Positions 1 to 6,274 of a stretch of DNA of 11,484 nt are shown one piece after another. Under the pieces are notes generated by a model that did no database searches, was not told the origin of the DNA, and saw only the letters and a list, made by a program, of their open reading frames with translations. Within the stretch, counting starts at the first letter, position 1. Every line of letters starts with the position of its first letter. The position numbers were made by a program, and so were the translations under genes. Origin of the DNA: JAYGED01 sp046582565 (GTDB lineage Bacteria > Pseudomonadota > Alphaproteobacteria > JAAXGF01); contig JAYGED010000111.1 in the NCBI GenBank assembly GCA_046582565.1, positions 1 through 11,484 on the forward strand, written 5' to 3'.

Positions 1-195
1 CTTCTGAAGACGGTTGAGTTCCTTCAGTTGAACCGTTCCCATCCCACCGTACTGCTTGCGCCATCGCTAAAACGTCTGCTCCGTTATGCAAACTTCTCTG
101 ATCGCATCAAGCCGCGCCACCCCTTGGCCGACAAGCACTTCGACCTGCCGTAGCTTGGTGACGATCTGTTCCGGCTTATGTCGTTTGATTCCCAT
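1..195 (-). pseudogene. IS3-family transposase OrfA, N-terminal part with in-frame amber stop
   Basis: OrfA of IS3-family elements is the small helix-turn-helix protein that binds the terminal repeats and is fused to the catalytic OrfB by frameshifting. Reading from ATG at 195, the product begins MGIKRHKPEQIVTKLRQVEV and continues through a typical helix-turn-helix (residues about 8-45) into RWRKQYGGMG and QLKELNRLQK, a pattern common in proteobacterial IS3 OrfA proteins. Codon 43 (67-69) is TAG where these proteins normally have Tyr in the TFYRWRKQYGG segment. The reading frame stays open and family-like after the stop, so this is a recent nonsense mutation in a decaying element. The Shine-Dalgarno AGGAGG lies 8 nt before the ATG. 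The gene runs off the left edge. Confidence 0.75.
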
Positions 196-251
196 GTCTT
201 GATCCTCCTCTACTAACTATAGGGATGGACCAACTCATGGGGGGAAGACCA
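1..251 (-). mobile_element. IS3-family insertion sequence remnant, 5' end
   Basis: The left edge carries the beginning of an IS3-family element read on the minus strand: a probable terminal region (about 227-251, reading TGGTCTTCCCCCC inward from 251), a strong Shine-Dalgarno AGGAGG (204-209) and the start of orfA. The element continues beyond the left edge, so the second terminal repeat, orfB and any target duplication cannot be seen. The outer boundary at 251 is inferred from the TG-starting end and the change of character there; it was not verified by a matching repeat. Confidence 0.6.
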
Positions 252-377
252 CTCGTCCGTGGATCCGAAAACGTTATCAAAGGTTTAGCCCGGCAGAATT
301 GGGTAGCTTTTTTGAATATTGGAACCGATTTATCATCCCCCGAAGCTACGAAACACGCCACGCCGGATCAAGCATGA
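252..377 (+). other. possible 3' remnant of a gene interrupted by the IS3 element
   Basis: Directly outside the presumed IS end, one plus-strand frame is open for 41 codons to a TGA at 375-377. It reads with protein-like composition, including the segments QNWVAFLNIGTDLSSPEATK and HATPDQA. There is no start codon with a ribosome binding site, so if real it is the C-terminal end of a gene whose 5' part lies beyond the IS3 element. I do not recognise the family, and an open frame this short can arise by chance. The minus-strand open frame over the same bases looks like a shadow. Confidence 0.25.
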
Positions 378-460
378 ATATTGCCACCCCATGATCTCGG
401 GACTTGAGGAATGTTAAGGCTAAAGACAGAATGTCTGCATCTCGAAAACAGGAGGCAGAT

Positions 461-931
461 GTGACATCGATCTTTCTTCTCGTCGTGGCGACCGTACTGT
501 ATGCCGGCTACAACGTCCTTGTGAAAGCCTCGGGCGCGGCCATGCCCGTATCGGCCCAGACCACGATTTTGGCGACGATCTGCCTACAGATTGCGGCCTT
601 GAGCACATCAAGCCTGTTTGCCCTTTATCTTTGGCAGCGGGGGGTGGAGAATTACGCGATCGGCACGTCGGCGCTGCTATGGGCGATCAGCGCCGGCGTC
701 TGCATCGGCGGCGCCGAAATCGCCTATCTCTATCTTTTCGGCGGTGTTGGCGGCTTGAAACCCATGCCGGCAAGCCTCGCTATTCCCGTGATCGTCAGCG
801 GTTCCATCATCCTTGCATTGTTTGCCTCGGTACTTTTCTTTTCCGAGGCTCTTGGTTGGCGTCAGTTTGCCGGTTCAGCATTGATCATTTTTGGAATTGC
901 GTTGTTATCGTATGATAAGGGATTGTTTTAA
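461..931 (+). CDS. small EamA/DMT-superfamily membrane protein (five helices)
   Basis: The product is a hydrophobic protein of about 156 residues with five predicted membrane segments: roughly residues 3-23, 34-57, 68-95, 105-128 and 135-152. The N-terminal VATVLYAGYNVLVKASG and the C-terminal acidic turn FFSEALGWRQFAGSALIIFG resemble one EamA repeat of drug/metabolite transporters. Full-size members have two repeats (about 300 residues); this has one, so it would need to dimerise, as short DMT proteins do. I chose GTG at 461 because AGGAGG (450-455) precedes it by 5 nt. ATG at 431 and TTG at 404 are in frame but lack such a site and would add a charged, non-membrane leader. The substrate cannot be told. 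It stands alone between mobile-element remnants, which may mean acquisition or isolation by rearrangement. It ends in TAA. Confidence 0.7.
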   Translation: MTSIFLLVVATVLYAGYNVLVKASGAAMPVSAQTTILATICLQIAALSTSSLFALYLWQRGVENYAIGTSALLWAISAGVCIGGAEIAYLYLFGGVGGLKPMPASLAIPVIVSGSIILALFASVLFFSEALGWRQFAGSALIIFGIALLSYDKGLF

Positions 932-1202
932 CGGGTTTGTGATCAAACCGTCGAATAAATTTCCTGATATGCGAATTTAATTCCCTGTTACGAGGTTTAG
1001 GGAATTTGGCCGGAGACGGGTTCGCTCCAGACTGCGTCCACCACCATATTTTTCAATGACTTAGATGAATTAATTTAGGTCGTGTTTTTACTTGGCAATC
1101 AAATAGCAATCACTGCCCGCAATTTCTCGCCAGTTTAGTGAGTTTCCAGTCACTGCCCTTTCGCCCGTCAGCGACGCCCTGAGCACGACGGCGGAGCATT
1201 CT
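932..1202. other. non-coding gap between the DMT gene and the IS256 end
   Basis: No credible gene was found on either strand. The stretch is richer in A and T than its surroundings. It holds a short dyad just after the DMT stop (GGTTTG 934-939 with CAAACC 944-949, no T-run), a longer dyad at 979-1006, and a 9-bp direct repeat TCACTGCCC at 1110-1118 and 1150-1158. It probably represents old intergenic DNA plus debris next to the IS256 remnant. Confidence 0.5.
979..1006. repeat. 8-bp perfect inverted repeat
   Basis: AATTCCCT (979-986) and AGGGAATT (999-1006) are exact reverse complements separated by 12 bases. RNA from either strand could form an 8-bp hairpin. It lies about 50 bases after the DMT gene and lacks the T-run of an intrinsic terminator, so it could be a weak transcription end, a protein-binding site or chance. 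Confidence 0.35.
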
Positions 1203-1429
1203 GGGTGGTGTCCCTGGACGTGGTGTAAGAGCGCTTTCCTGCGCGTCTATCTCCGCCGGTTGAGGTTACCGGCTCATTCTGCGGCGATTGCCACGGAACT
1301 ATCTTCATGATGGCCCAGCCGGGCCAAGGTTTCCAGGGTCATGTAGCGTCTTGATACGGCCCACTCGTCGTTCTGTTCGGTGAGGATGGCGCCGACCAGG
1401 CGGATGATGGCGGCCTCGTTGGGGATGGT
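1203..1429 (-). mobile_element. IS256-family insertion sequence remnant, right end
   Basis: The fragment consists of a terminal sequence starting GGGTGGTGTCC at 1203 with GTGGTGTAAGAGC about 17 bases further in, which is the usual look of this group's ends, followed by the transposase C-terminus on the minus strand. The rest of the element, including the other terminal repeat, is missing. The homology stops at about 1424-1431, where methyltransferase sequence begins. Loss of the partner end means target duplications cannot be checked. Confidence 0.7.
1274..1429 (-). pseudogene. IS256-family (mutator-type) transposase, C-terminal 50 residues
   Basis: The minus-strand frame ending in TGA (1274-1276) encodes IPNEAAIIRLVGAILTEQND followed by EWAVSRRYMTLETLARL and a short tail. 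This closely matches the C-terminus of a common IS256-family transposase group, where the text is usually a variant of FPNEAAI..LVGA.L.EQNDEWAV...RYMTLE. Full-length proteins have about 400 residues; everything upstream, including the DDE catalytic residues, is gone. An in-frame stop (TGA, read from 1435-1433) lies just beyond the break. The fragment cannot be active. Confidence 0.8.
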
Positions 1430-1431
1430 CA

Positions 1432-1650
1432 GTCAACCATTTCGCCTCCCGCGGCGTGCTCCCCGGCCTGATCGAGATGGTCATGGCGCCGTTCTCCGCC
1501 GCCATCGGGTTCCGTCCCGATCTGGAGGAGGCCGAGTTCGCCCGCCATGCCGGCATCGAGATCATCGAGTCCCGACCAGTCAACGCCTTCGGCTATTGGA
1601 AACTGATCCGCTGTCGAAATAAAAAACCCGAGAGCCTCAGATCTTATTGA
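1432..1650 (+). pseudogene. C-terminal fragment of a class I SAM-dependent methyltransferase
   Basis: The plus-strand frame reads VNHFASRG, then IEMVMAPFSAAIGFRPDLEE, AEFARHAGIEIIESRPVNAF and GYWKLIRCRNKK before TGA at 1648-1650. The VNHF strand, the GFRPDL loop and the final RPVN..GYW.LIRCRN strands resemble the last about 70 residues of small UbiE/PmtA-type methyltransferases, such as bacterial phosphatidylethanolamine N-methyltransferases. The SAM-binding N-terminal two thirds are missing, because the sequence changes to IS256 transposase immediately upstream. GTG at 1456 gives a 64-codon frame but has no ribosome binding site, and the product could not bind SAM. The exact methyltransferase subfamily is uncertain. 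Confidence 0.6.
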
Positions 1651-1695
1651 ATTTCTGACCCGCACTATTCATGCGGTGCTGTGAATGAGTATGGG

Positions 1696-3210
1696 TCATT
1701 GTGCTGTCGCGCGGGCTGAGCTTGAGGCGGCGATCCAGCTGTCGAGTGCCGCCTCCGTTCCCGTGTCGCAATGGAGCCCCAGCTTACTGCGGCGCCATAA
1801 GATATCCTCGCCGGTCAGCGCCCATTCCCTGGCCAGCAGATAATCAACTTCGCGCGCATAAAGGCCGGCGCTGAAATCACGGCCGAGATCGCCAATCGCC
1901 TTGGCGTCGCCCAGTAGATCGTTGGCGCGCGATCCGTAGGCGCGGGCGAGGCGGCAGGCGAGGCCGGCGGGAAGCCAGGGATGATCTTTGTTGAAGCCGT
2001 CGAGGAATCGATCGAAATCACCATCCGGCAAATCGCCGCCGGGCAGCGGGGTCTTTGCCGTCCAGTCCGGGCCGAGGTCCGGGAAGGTGGGGCTGAGGAG
2101 ATTCAGGGCCTGTTCCGCCAGCAACCGATAGGTGGTGATCTTGCCGCCCAGCACCGTCACCAGGGGCGGCGTACCGGTGATGTCCAGTTTATAGTCGCGA
2201 CTTGCCGAGGTGGGATCGCCGTCATCGTCGTCATAGAGTGGCCGCACCCCGGCATAGGACCAAATCACATCGTCCGCGCCGATCGGCTTGGCGAATGTGC
2301 GATTGAAGGCCGCACAGAGATAGTCGACCTCGCCCGCGTCGATGGCTACCTGATCCAGCTCGCCATCGAAGGGAATATCGGTGGTGCCGATCAGGGTGAA
2401 TTTATCCTGGAACGGCAAGGCGAAAACCACGCGGCGGTCGTCATTCTGCATGATATAGGCGTGGCTGCCCTGGTAGCGCCGGTTGACGACGATATGGCTC
2501 CCCTTGACCAGTCTGATAGGTTTCTCCCGCCGCTTGACGCCGTCTATATGCGCATGCATGCCGTCCACCCAGGGGCCTGCGGCATTGATCAGGGCTCGCG
2601 CCCGAAGATGAGTTTCGCCGCCGCGCCGGTCGCTCAAGGTTGCTGTCCAGCTGTTGCCGTCGCACCGCGCAGAGACACAACGGCTGCGGGTCAGGATCAT
2701 AGCGTCCTGTTCAGCCGCGGCCATGGCGTTGAGGATCACCAGGCGGCTGTCGTCGACCCAGCAATCTGCGTAAACGAAGCCTTTCACCAGATGATCCTGA
2801 AGGGCGGCGCCCTCGGAGGCCGATCTCAGATTGATGCCACTGGAGCCGGGTAGCCGTTTGCGGGCGGCCAAATGGTCATACAGAAAAAGCCCGGCGCGAA
2901 TCATCCAGGCCGGCCGTTGGCTCGCGTCATGGGGCAGAATGAAGCGCATGGGTTCGATCAGATGGGGCGCGATCTCTAGCAAGGTTTCACGCTCCGACAA
3001 CGCTTTGCGCACCAAGCCGAAGGCGTAATGTTCGAGATAACGCAGACCGCCGTGGATTAGCTTGCTGCTTGCAGAGGAGGTTCCCGACGCCAAGTCGGCC
3101 TGTTCGCAGAGCACCACCGACAGCCCACGCCCCGCAGCATCGCGGGCAATACCGGCGCCGTTAACGCCGCCGCCAATAACCAAAAGATCGACGGTGTCGT
3201 CGAGTGGCAA
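1696..3210 (-). CDS. glpD: aerobic glycerol-3-phosphate dehydrogenase
   Basis: GlpD is the FAD-dependent, membrane-associated enzyme that oxidises sn-glycerol 3-phosphate to dihydroxyacetone phosphate and feeds electrons to quinone. The N-terminus has the dinucleotide-binding motif DLLVIGGGVNGAGIARDAAG (residues 8-27 from the chosen start), then CEQADLASGTSSASSKLIHG and GLRYLE, all hallmarks of the family. Later come LVKGSHIVV, FALPFQDKFTLIGTTD and the VLGGKITTYR segment of the FAD-binding fold, then the helical C-terminal domain. I chose the TTG at 3210 because AGGGGAG (3219-3225) lies 8 nt upstream and the 504-residue product matches the usual GlpD length of about 500. The frame is open to a TTG at 3297, which would add 29 residues but has no Shine-Dalgarno. 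No glpK, glpF or glpR is present nearby. It ends in TGA. Confidence 0.93.
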   Translation of the reverse strand: MPLDDTVDLLVIGGGVNGAGIARDAAGRGLSVVLCEQADLASGTSSASSKLIHGGLRYLEHYAFGLVRKALSERETLLEIAPHLIEPMRFILPHDASQRPAWMIRAGLFLYDHLAARKRLPGSSGINLRSASEGAALQDHLVKGFVYADCWVDDSRLVILNAMAAAEQDAMILTRSRCVSARCDGNSWTATLSDRRGGETHLRARALINAAGPWVDGMHAHIDGVKRREKPIRLVKGSHIVVNRRYQGSHAYIMQNDDRRVVFALPFQDKFTLIGTTDIPFDGELDQVAIDAGEVDYLCAAFNRTFAKPIGADDVIWSYAGVRPLYDDDDGDPTSASRDYKLDITGTPPLVTVLGGKITTYRLLAEQALNLLSPTFPDLGPDWTAKTPLPGGDLPDGDFDRFLDGFNKDHPWLPAGLACRLARAYGSRANDLLGDAKAIGDLGRDFSAGLYAREVDYLLAREWALTGEDILWRRSKLGLHCDTGTEAALDSWIAASSSARATAQ

Positions 3211-3346
3211 AACCGATTCTCCCCTGGGGTTGCGTAATTCAGTCCGATCCGCGCCGTTCGACGCGATCACCGGAGCGCTCAAATTTGGTTGCGACAAGGC
3301 TGTTGTTAATATGGCGAGAATGGCTGATTCGCAAGGGAAATAGGGG

Positions 3347-3359
3347 AATCTGACAGATT
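3347..3359. promoter_or_regulatory. 13-bp palindrome upstream of glpD, possible operator
   Basis: AATCTG and CAGATT flank a single central base, giving a perfect 6+1+6 palindrome in the intergenic region between glpD and the divergent kinase gene. The position would suit a repressor or activator site for glpD. No protein can be assigned to it, and it does not match the E. coli GlpR half-site convincingly. Confidence 0.3.
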
Positions 3360-3424
3360 TTTCAGCCCGGATTTGCTCATGATTAACTGAATGTTAGGGG
3401 CCTGCGCATATCGTTTGTTGCGGA

Positions 3425-3444
3425 ACGGTTCAATTTGTAACCGT
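3425..3444. promoter_or_regulatory. inverted repeat ACGGTT-N8-AACCGT upstream of the kinase gene
   Basis: Two perfect 6-bp arms separated by 8 bp lie 61-80 bases before the kinase start. The spacing of arm centres is 14 bp, compatible with a dimeric regulator on one DNA face, but chance is possible. A TATAAA (3476-3481), a possible -10 element, sits downstream, 23 bases before the start, with no convincing -35 box. Confidence 0.25.
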
Positions 3445-3504
3445 CGCGCTCCCTGAGAGGGGCCGGACGCTGACTATAAAAACAGACTGGAGAATCTGCA
3501 TTCG

Positions 3505-4659
3505 ATGTCGTGGAACGCGAACCACATTAGTAGCAGGGCTATAGCCTTCTCTATGGCGACGGTGCTGGTCGCGGTCTGCACCGTGTTCGTGACGACCTGG
3601 ATCTATATCAACACCGAGGTCGAGGGAATCGAAGGGGCGCGCCGGTCTTATGATGAATCGTCGGGTAAAAAAGTCGCTATCGTCGGACATTTGCGCGATT
3701 TCATCGAAATTGGCAACGACGTCTCGAGCCTTGATGTTTTTGCCTCGGACCTAGTCGATGAATATCTGTTGGATGCCCGGACTTCGCTCGATCAGATGTG
3801 GGCGGCGCTGGATGCATACCGGAATCTGGGTGTCAGTCGGCAGGAAGCCCAGGCACTGACCACAATCGCTCGTGTGTTCGGTCAATTCACCGAGACCTAC
3901 GCCGAAGTCGAAAAGGCATCGTCGGCGGATGACATCAGGAATATTTCCATCGACACCGGCCCGGCGCTGACCGCTCTTATTCAGCTCGACCTTGCGAGAT
4001 ATGAGCAGCGCGGTCTGAACGACGATAGGATCAACGATACGGTCGCGACACTAATTACTGCCATAAAGGTCGCCATGACGGTTTTCGCGGCCATTGTCCT
4101 GCTGTTGGTCGTCGTTTGTTACCGCTTCATGAAATCGAGAGTGCAGCGGCGAGACGCCATGGCCGCCCTGCATGACAACGAGCAACGCTTGGGCGGAATT
4201 CTGCGCAACATCAGCGATGGAATCATCACCATCGACGAAGGCGGAATCATTGAGAGCTTCAACCCGGCAGCCGAGAATATCTTTGGCTATAGCGTCGACG
4301 AAGTCATCGGTAAGAACATCAGAATGCTTATGGCCGGACGTGATCACGATAGTCATGACGGATATCTGAAATCCTATCGCCATATCGGTAAGGGAAAAAT
4401 TCTCGGCGTCGGTTCGCGCGAGCTGAACGGTCGATGCAAAGACGGCGGGTCCGTGGCAATAGAATTGATGGTCAATGAAATGCGGCTTGGAGATCAGCGC
4501 AATTTCATTGGTGCTATCCGCGATATTTCCCTGCGTAAAAAGGCCGAAGCGGAATTACACGAAAGTCAACGCAGGCTGTCCCAGGCTCAGCGCATCGCCC
4601 GTGTCGGTCACTGGATTTGGGACGAAGGTGAGGACAGGTTGAGCTATCCACTCGGATGA
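3505..4659 (+). CDS. kinase segment 1: sensor region and first PAS domain
   Basis: This 384-codon frame holds the input half of the broken kinase. Membrane helix 1 is at residues about 12-34, an extracytoplasmic, mostly helical region at 36-185, and membrane helix 2 at 186-207, followed by a basic stop-transfer stretch (KSRVQRR). PAS 1 spans about 226-345 and contains NISDGIITIDEGGIIESFNP, the FixL-like block HDGYLKSYR..GKGKILGVGS and a PAC end GAIRDISLRKKAEAEL. His284 aligns with the haem-ligating His200 of Bradyrhizobium FixL, but the position of FixL Arg220 is Ser304. PAS 2 starts at about 362 and is cut at 384 after DRLSYPLG, where the frame is lost. Translation of this piece alone would give a membrane protein without kinase domains. 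Confidence 0.7.
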   Translation: MSWNANHISSRAIAFSMATVLVAVCTVFVTTWIYINTEVEGIEGARRSYDESSGKKVAIVGHLRDFIEIGNDVSSLDVFASDLVDEYLLDARTSLDQMWAALDAYRNLGVSRQEAQALTTIARVFGQFTETYAEVEKASSADDIRNISIDTGPALTALIQLDLARYEQRGLNDDRINDTVATLITAIKVAMTVFAAIVLLLVVVCYRFMKSRVQRRDAMAALHDNEQRLGGILRNISDGIITIDEGGIIESFNPAAENIFGYSVDEVIGKNIRMLMAGRDHDSHDGYLKSYRHIGKGKILGVGSRELNGRCKDGGSVAIELMVNEMRLGDQRNFIGAIRDISLRKKAEAELHESQRRLSQAQRIARVGHWIWDEGEDRLSYPLG

Positions 4660-5851
4660 GCTGGGCCGGATTTTCGGTGTTGGCCATGAAGATTTTCCGA
4701 CATCTTCGGCCTCCTGGTTAAGTTTTGTTCACGACGATGATCGCGGCTCGTTGGAGATATCGATTACTGAGGCGTTGCAATGCAAATCAGGCTACGACGT
4801 GGAGTATCGCATCCTTCGAAAAGACGGTCAGATGCGTTGGTTGAAGGCGGTGACCGAAGCGCAGTACGATATCTCCGGCAAAATCATCCGCACTATCGGC
4901 ACCGCCCAGGACATCACTCAGCAAAAAGAGGCCGAGGAAGCGCTGCGCGCCAAGACCGCCGTGGTGGCGTTGATGCAGAAGGTTGCCGTCGCCGCCAATG
5001 ATGCGACCGGTGTGGATGACGCCTTAGAGACCTGCCTGGATGAGATCTGCCTTCACCTCGATTGGCCCATCGGCCATGCCTACATCTTCGAAACGGGCGA
5101 TCAGCCCGATCTCGTCGATACGGGGATCTGGCATTTGGACGAACCGGATAGCTTCGAGACGTTCCGTATGGCGACCAGGGGCTTCCGGTTTAGCCTTGGC
5201 GCCGGATTGCCGGGCCGTGTCTGGAAGAGCGGGCAGCCCGAACTCATTGTTGATATCAAAAACGACAAAAATTTCCCCCGCAACAAGTATTCCGAAGATA
5301 TCGACGTGAAGACGGGTTTTGCTTTTCCCCTGCTGGTCGGTAACGACGTTGCCGCGGTGCTCGAATTCTTCACCCCGAAAGCCGTCACGCTGGACGCCCA
5401 ATCCATCGATGTCATGGCTCATATCGGTGCGCAGCTCGGCCGGGTTATCGAGCGCAAGATGGCGGAAGAGGCCTTGCAGGAGGCCAAGGAGGAGGCCGAG
5501 GTCGCCAATCGCTCGAAGTCGGAATTCCTCGCCAACATGAGCCACGAACTACGCACGCCTTTGAACGCGGTCATCGGTTTCTCGGAGATGATCGCGAAGG
5601 AAATGTTTGGTCCCGTTGCGGTTCCGAAATATGTTGAATACGCTGAGGATATCAACGCCTCCGGCGAGCACCTGTTGGAGTTGATCAACGATATTCTCGA
5701 TCTGTCGAAAATCGAGGCCGGTAAGATCGAACTTATCGAGGAGACCGTCGATATCCATCGCGTGGTTCGCACCAGCCTGTCTTTCGTACAGCAGCGCGCC
5801 AAGAACGCCGGCGTGGAATTGATCAACGAACTGCCTGACGACCTTCCCTAG
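4652..5851 (+). CDS. kinase segment 2: rest of PAS 2, GAF domain and HisKA
   Basis: This is the continuation of the kinase in the +1 frame; 4652 is where homology resumes (SDELGRIFGV), and the first possible start codon is a TTG at 4751. It contains the end of PAS 2 with its PAC motif (YRILRKDGQMRWLKAV to GTAQDITQQKEAE), a GAF domain (about 4961-5455) with the segment AGLPGRVWKSGQPELIVDI, a coiled linker rich in Glu and Ala, and the HisKA box SKSEFLANMSHELRTPLNAV. The phosphoaccepting histidine is encoded at 5543-5545. It stops at TAG 5849-5851 after ELPDDLP. The dimerisation and phosphotransfer domain is complete, but there is no ATP-binding domain in this frame before the stop. Confidence 0.65.
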   Translation, partial: SDELGRIFGVGHEDFPTSSASWLSFVHDDDRGSLEISITEALQCKSGYDVEYRILRKDGQMRWLKAVTEAQYDISGKIIRTIGTAQDITQQKEAEEALRAKTAVVALMQKVAVAANDATGVDDALETCLDEICLHLDWPIGHAYIFETGDQPDLVDTGIWHLDEPDSFETFRMATRGFRFSLGAGLPGRVWKSGQPELIVDIKNDKNFPRNKYSEDIDVKTGFAFPLLVGNDVAAVLEFFTPKAVTLDAQSIDVMAHIGAQLGRVIERKMAEEALQEAKEEAEVANRSKSEFLANMSHELRTPLNAVIGFSEMIAKEMFGPVAVPKYVEYAEDINASGEHLLELINDILDLSKIEAGKIELIEETVDIHRVVRTSLSFVQQRAKNAGVELINELPDDLP

Positions 5852-6241
5852 CTGCTGGCCGACGATCGCAAGATCAAACAGGTTTTGCTCAACCTCTTAT
5901 CCAACGCGGTCAAATTCACGCCTTCTGGCGGCTTGGTCACAATACGTGTGACGATCGATCCACAATCGGGATGCCGCTTCGAGGTGATTGACACCGGTAT
6001 CGGTATCGCTCCCGATGATATCCCCAAGGCGATGGCGAAATTCGGCCAGATCGACAGCAGCCTGAGCCGAAAATATGACGGCACCGGCCTTGGCCTGCCC
6101 CTGTCCGCAGCCCTGGCGCGGCTGCATGGCAGCGACCTGGATCTCCAGAGTGAGCTCGATGTTGGAACGACAGTGAGCCTGGTATTGCCGGCGACAAGGA
6201 TCATCGTGCCGGAGCCCGAGTCACAGCTCAAAACCGCATGA
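5852..6241 (+). CDS. kinase segment 3: HATPase_c domain after the amber stop
   Basis: The same frame as segment 2 continues after the TAG with LLADDRKIKQVLLNLLSNAV (N box), DTGIGIAPDD (G1 box), KFGQIDSSLSRKYDGTGLGL (F and G2 boxes) and a final strand pair ending at TGA 6239-6241. The ATP-lid motifs are intact, so mutation after the stop has been limited. The first start codon available is a TTG at 5885, inside the N box, without a ribosome binding site, so independent translation would yield an incomplete domain. Confidence 0.6.
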   Translation: MLADDRKIKQVLLNLLSNAVKFTPSGGLVTIRVTIDPQSGCRFEVIDTGIGIAPDDIPKAMAKFGQIDSSLSRKYDGTGLGLPLSAALARLHGSDLDLQSELDVGTTVSLVLPATRIIVPEPESQLKTA

Positions 6242-6274
6242 TTCTGTAGACACGGTAGCCCCTGTCGGCGATCG

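Larger units (their letters stand above)
3505..6241 (+). pseudogene. membrane PAS-PAS-GAF sensor histidine kinase, disrupted by frameshift and amber stop
   Basis: Three consecutive open segments together make one histidine kinase of about 911 codons: two membrane helices around a periplasmic region, two PAS domains, a GAF domain, HisKA and HATPase_c. Frame 1 ends at TGA 4657-4659 inside PAS 2. The homology resumes in the +1 frame, which is open only from 4643, so one net extra base lies in 4643-4656. In that second frame, TAG at 5849-5851 cuts the protein between HisKA and the ATPase domain, and the frame carries on family-like afterwards. With ATPase and histidine domains separated, the kinase should be inactive. 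No response regulator is adjacent, so the intact form was an orphan. ATG 3505 is preceded by GGAG 12 nt away, rather distant. Sequencing error is the main alternative to true decay. Confidence 0.85.

Noticed and set aside
404..460. Longer DMT protein starting at TTG 404 or ATG 431
   Set aside because: The added residues are charged and outside the membrane fold, and the strong AGGAGG at 450-455 points to GTG 461.
1012..1046. tRNA/tmRNA-like 3' end (GGGTTCG followed by CCACCA) as an attachment site
   Set aside because: The T-arm does not pair: only a 4-bp GGAG/CTCC stem is possible. No acceptor stem partner was found upstream, and no integrase is present.
1981..2853. 290-codon plus-strand open frame opposite glpD
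   Set aside because: It lies fully antisense to well-conserved GlpD sequence, has no recognisable domain or ribosome binding site, and is the usual shadow frame of GC-rich coding DNA.
4640..4660. Programmed ribosomal frameshifting in the kinase gene
   Set aside because: There is no slippery heptamer, stimulatory stem or stop-proximal shift motif, and the downstream amber stop would still truncate the protein. Mutation or sequencing error is simpler.
67..5851. TAG at 67-69 and 5849-5851 as reassigned sense codons
   Set aside because: rpsD and htrA in the same window end naturally in TAG at their expected lengths, so TAG is a normal stop here. Both in-frame TAGs occur in genes that are otherwise damaged or mobile.
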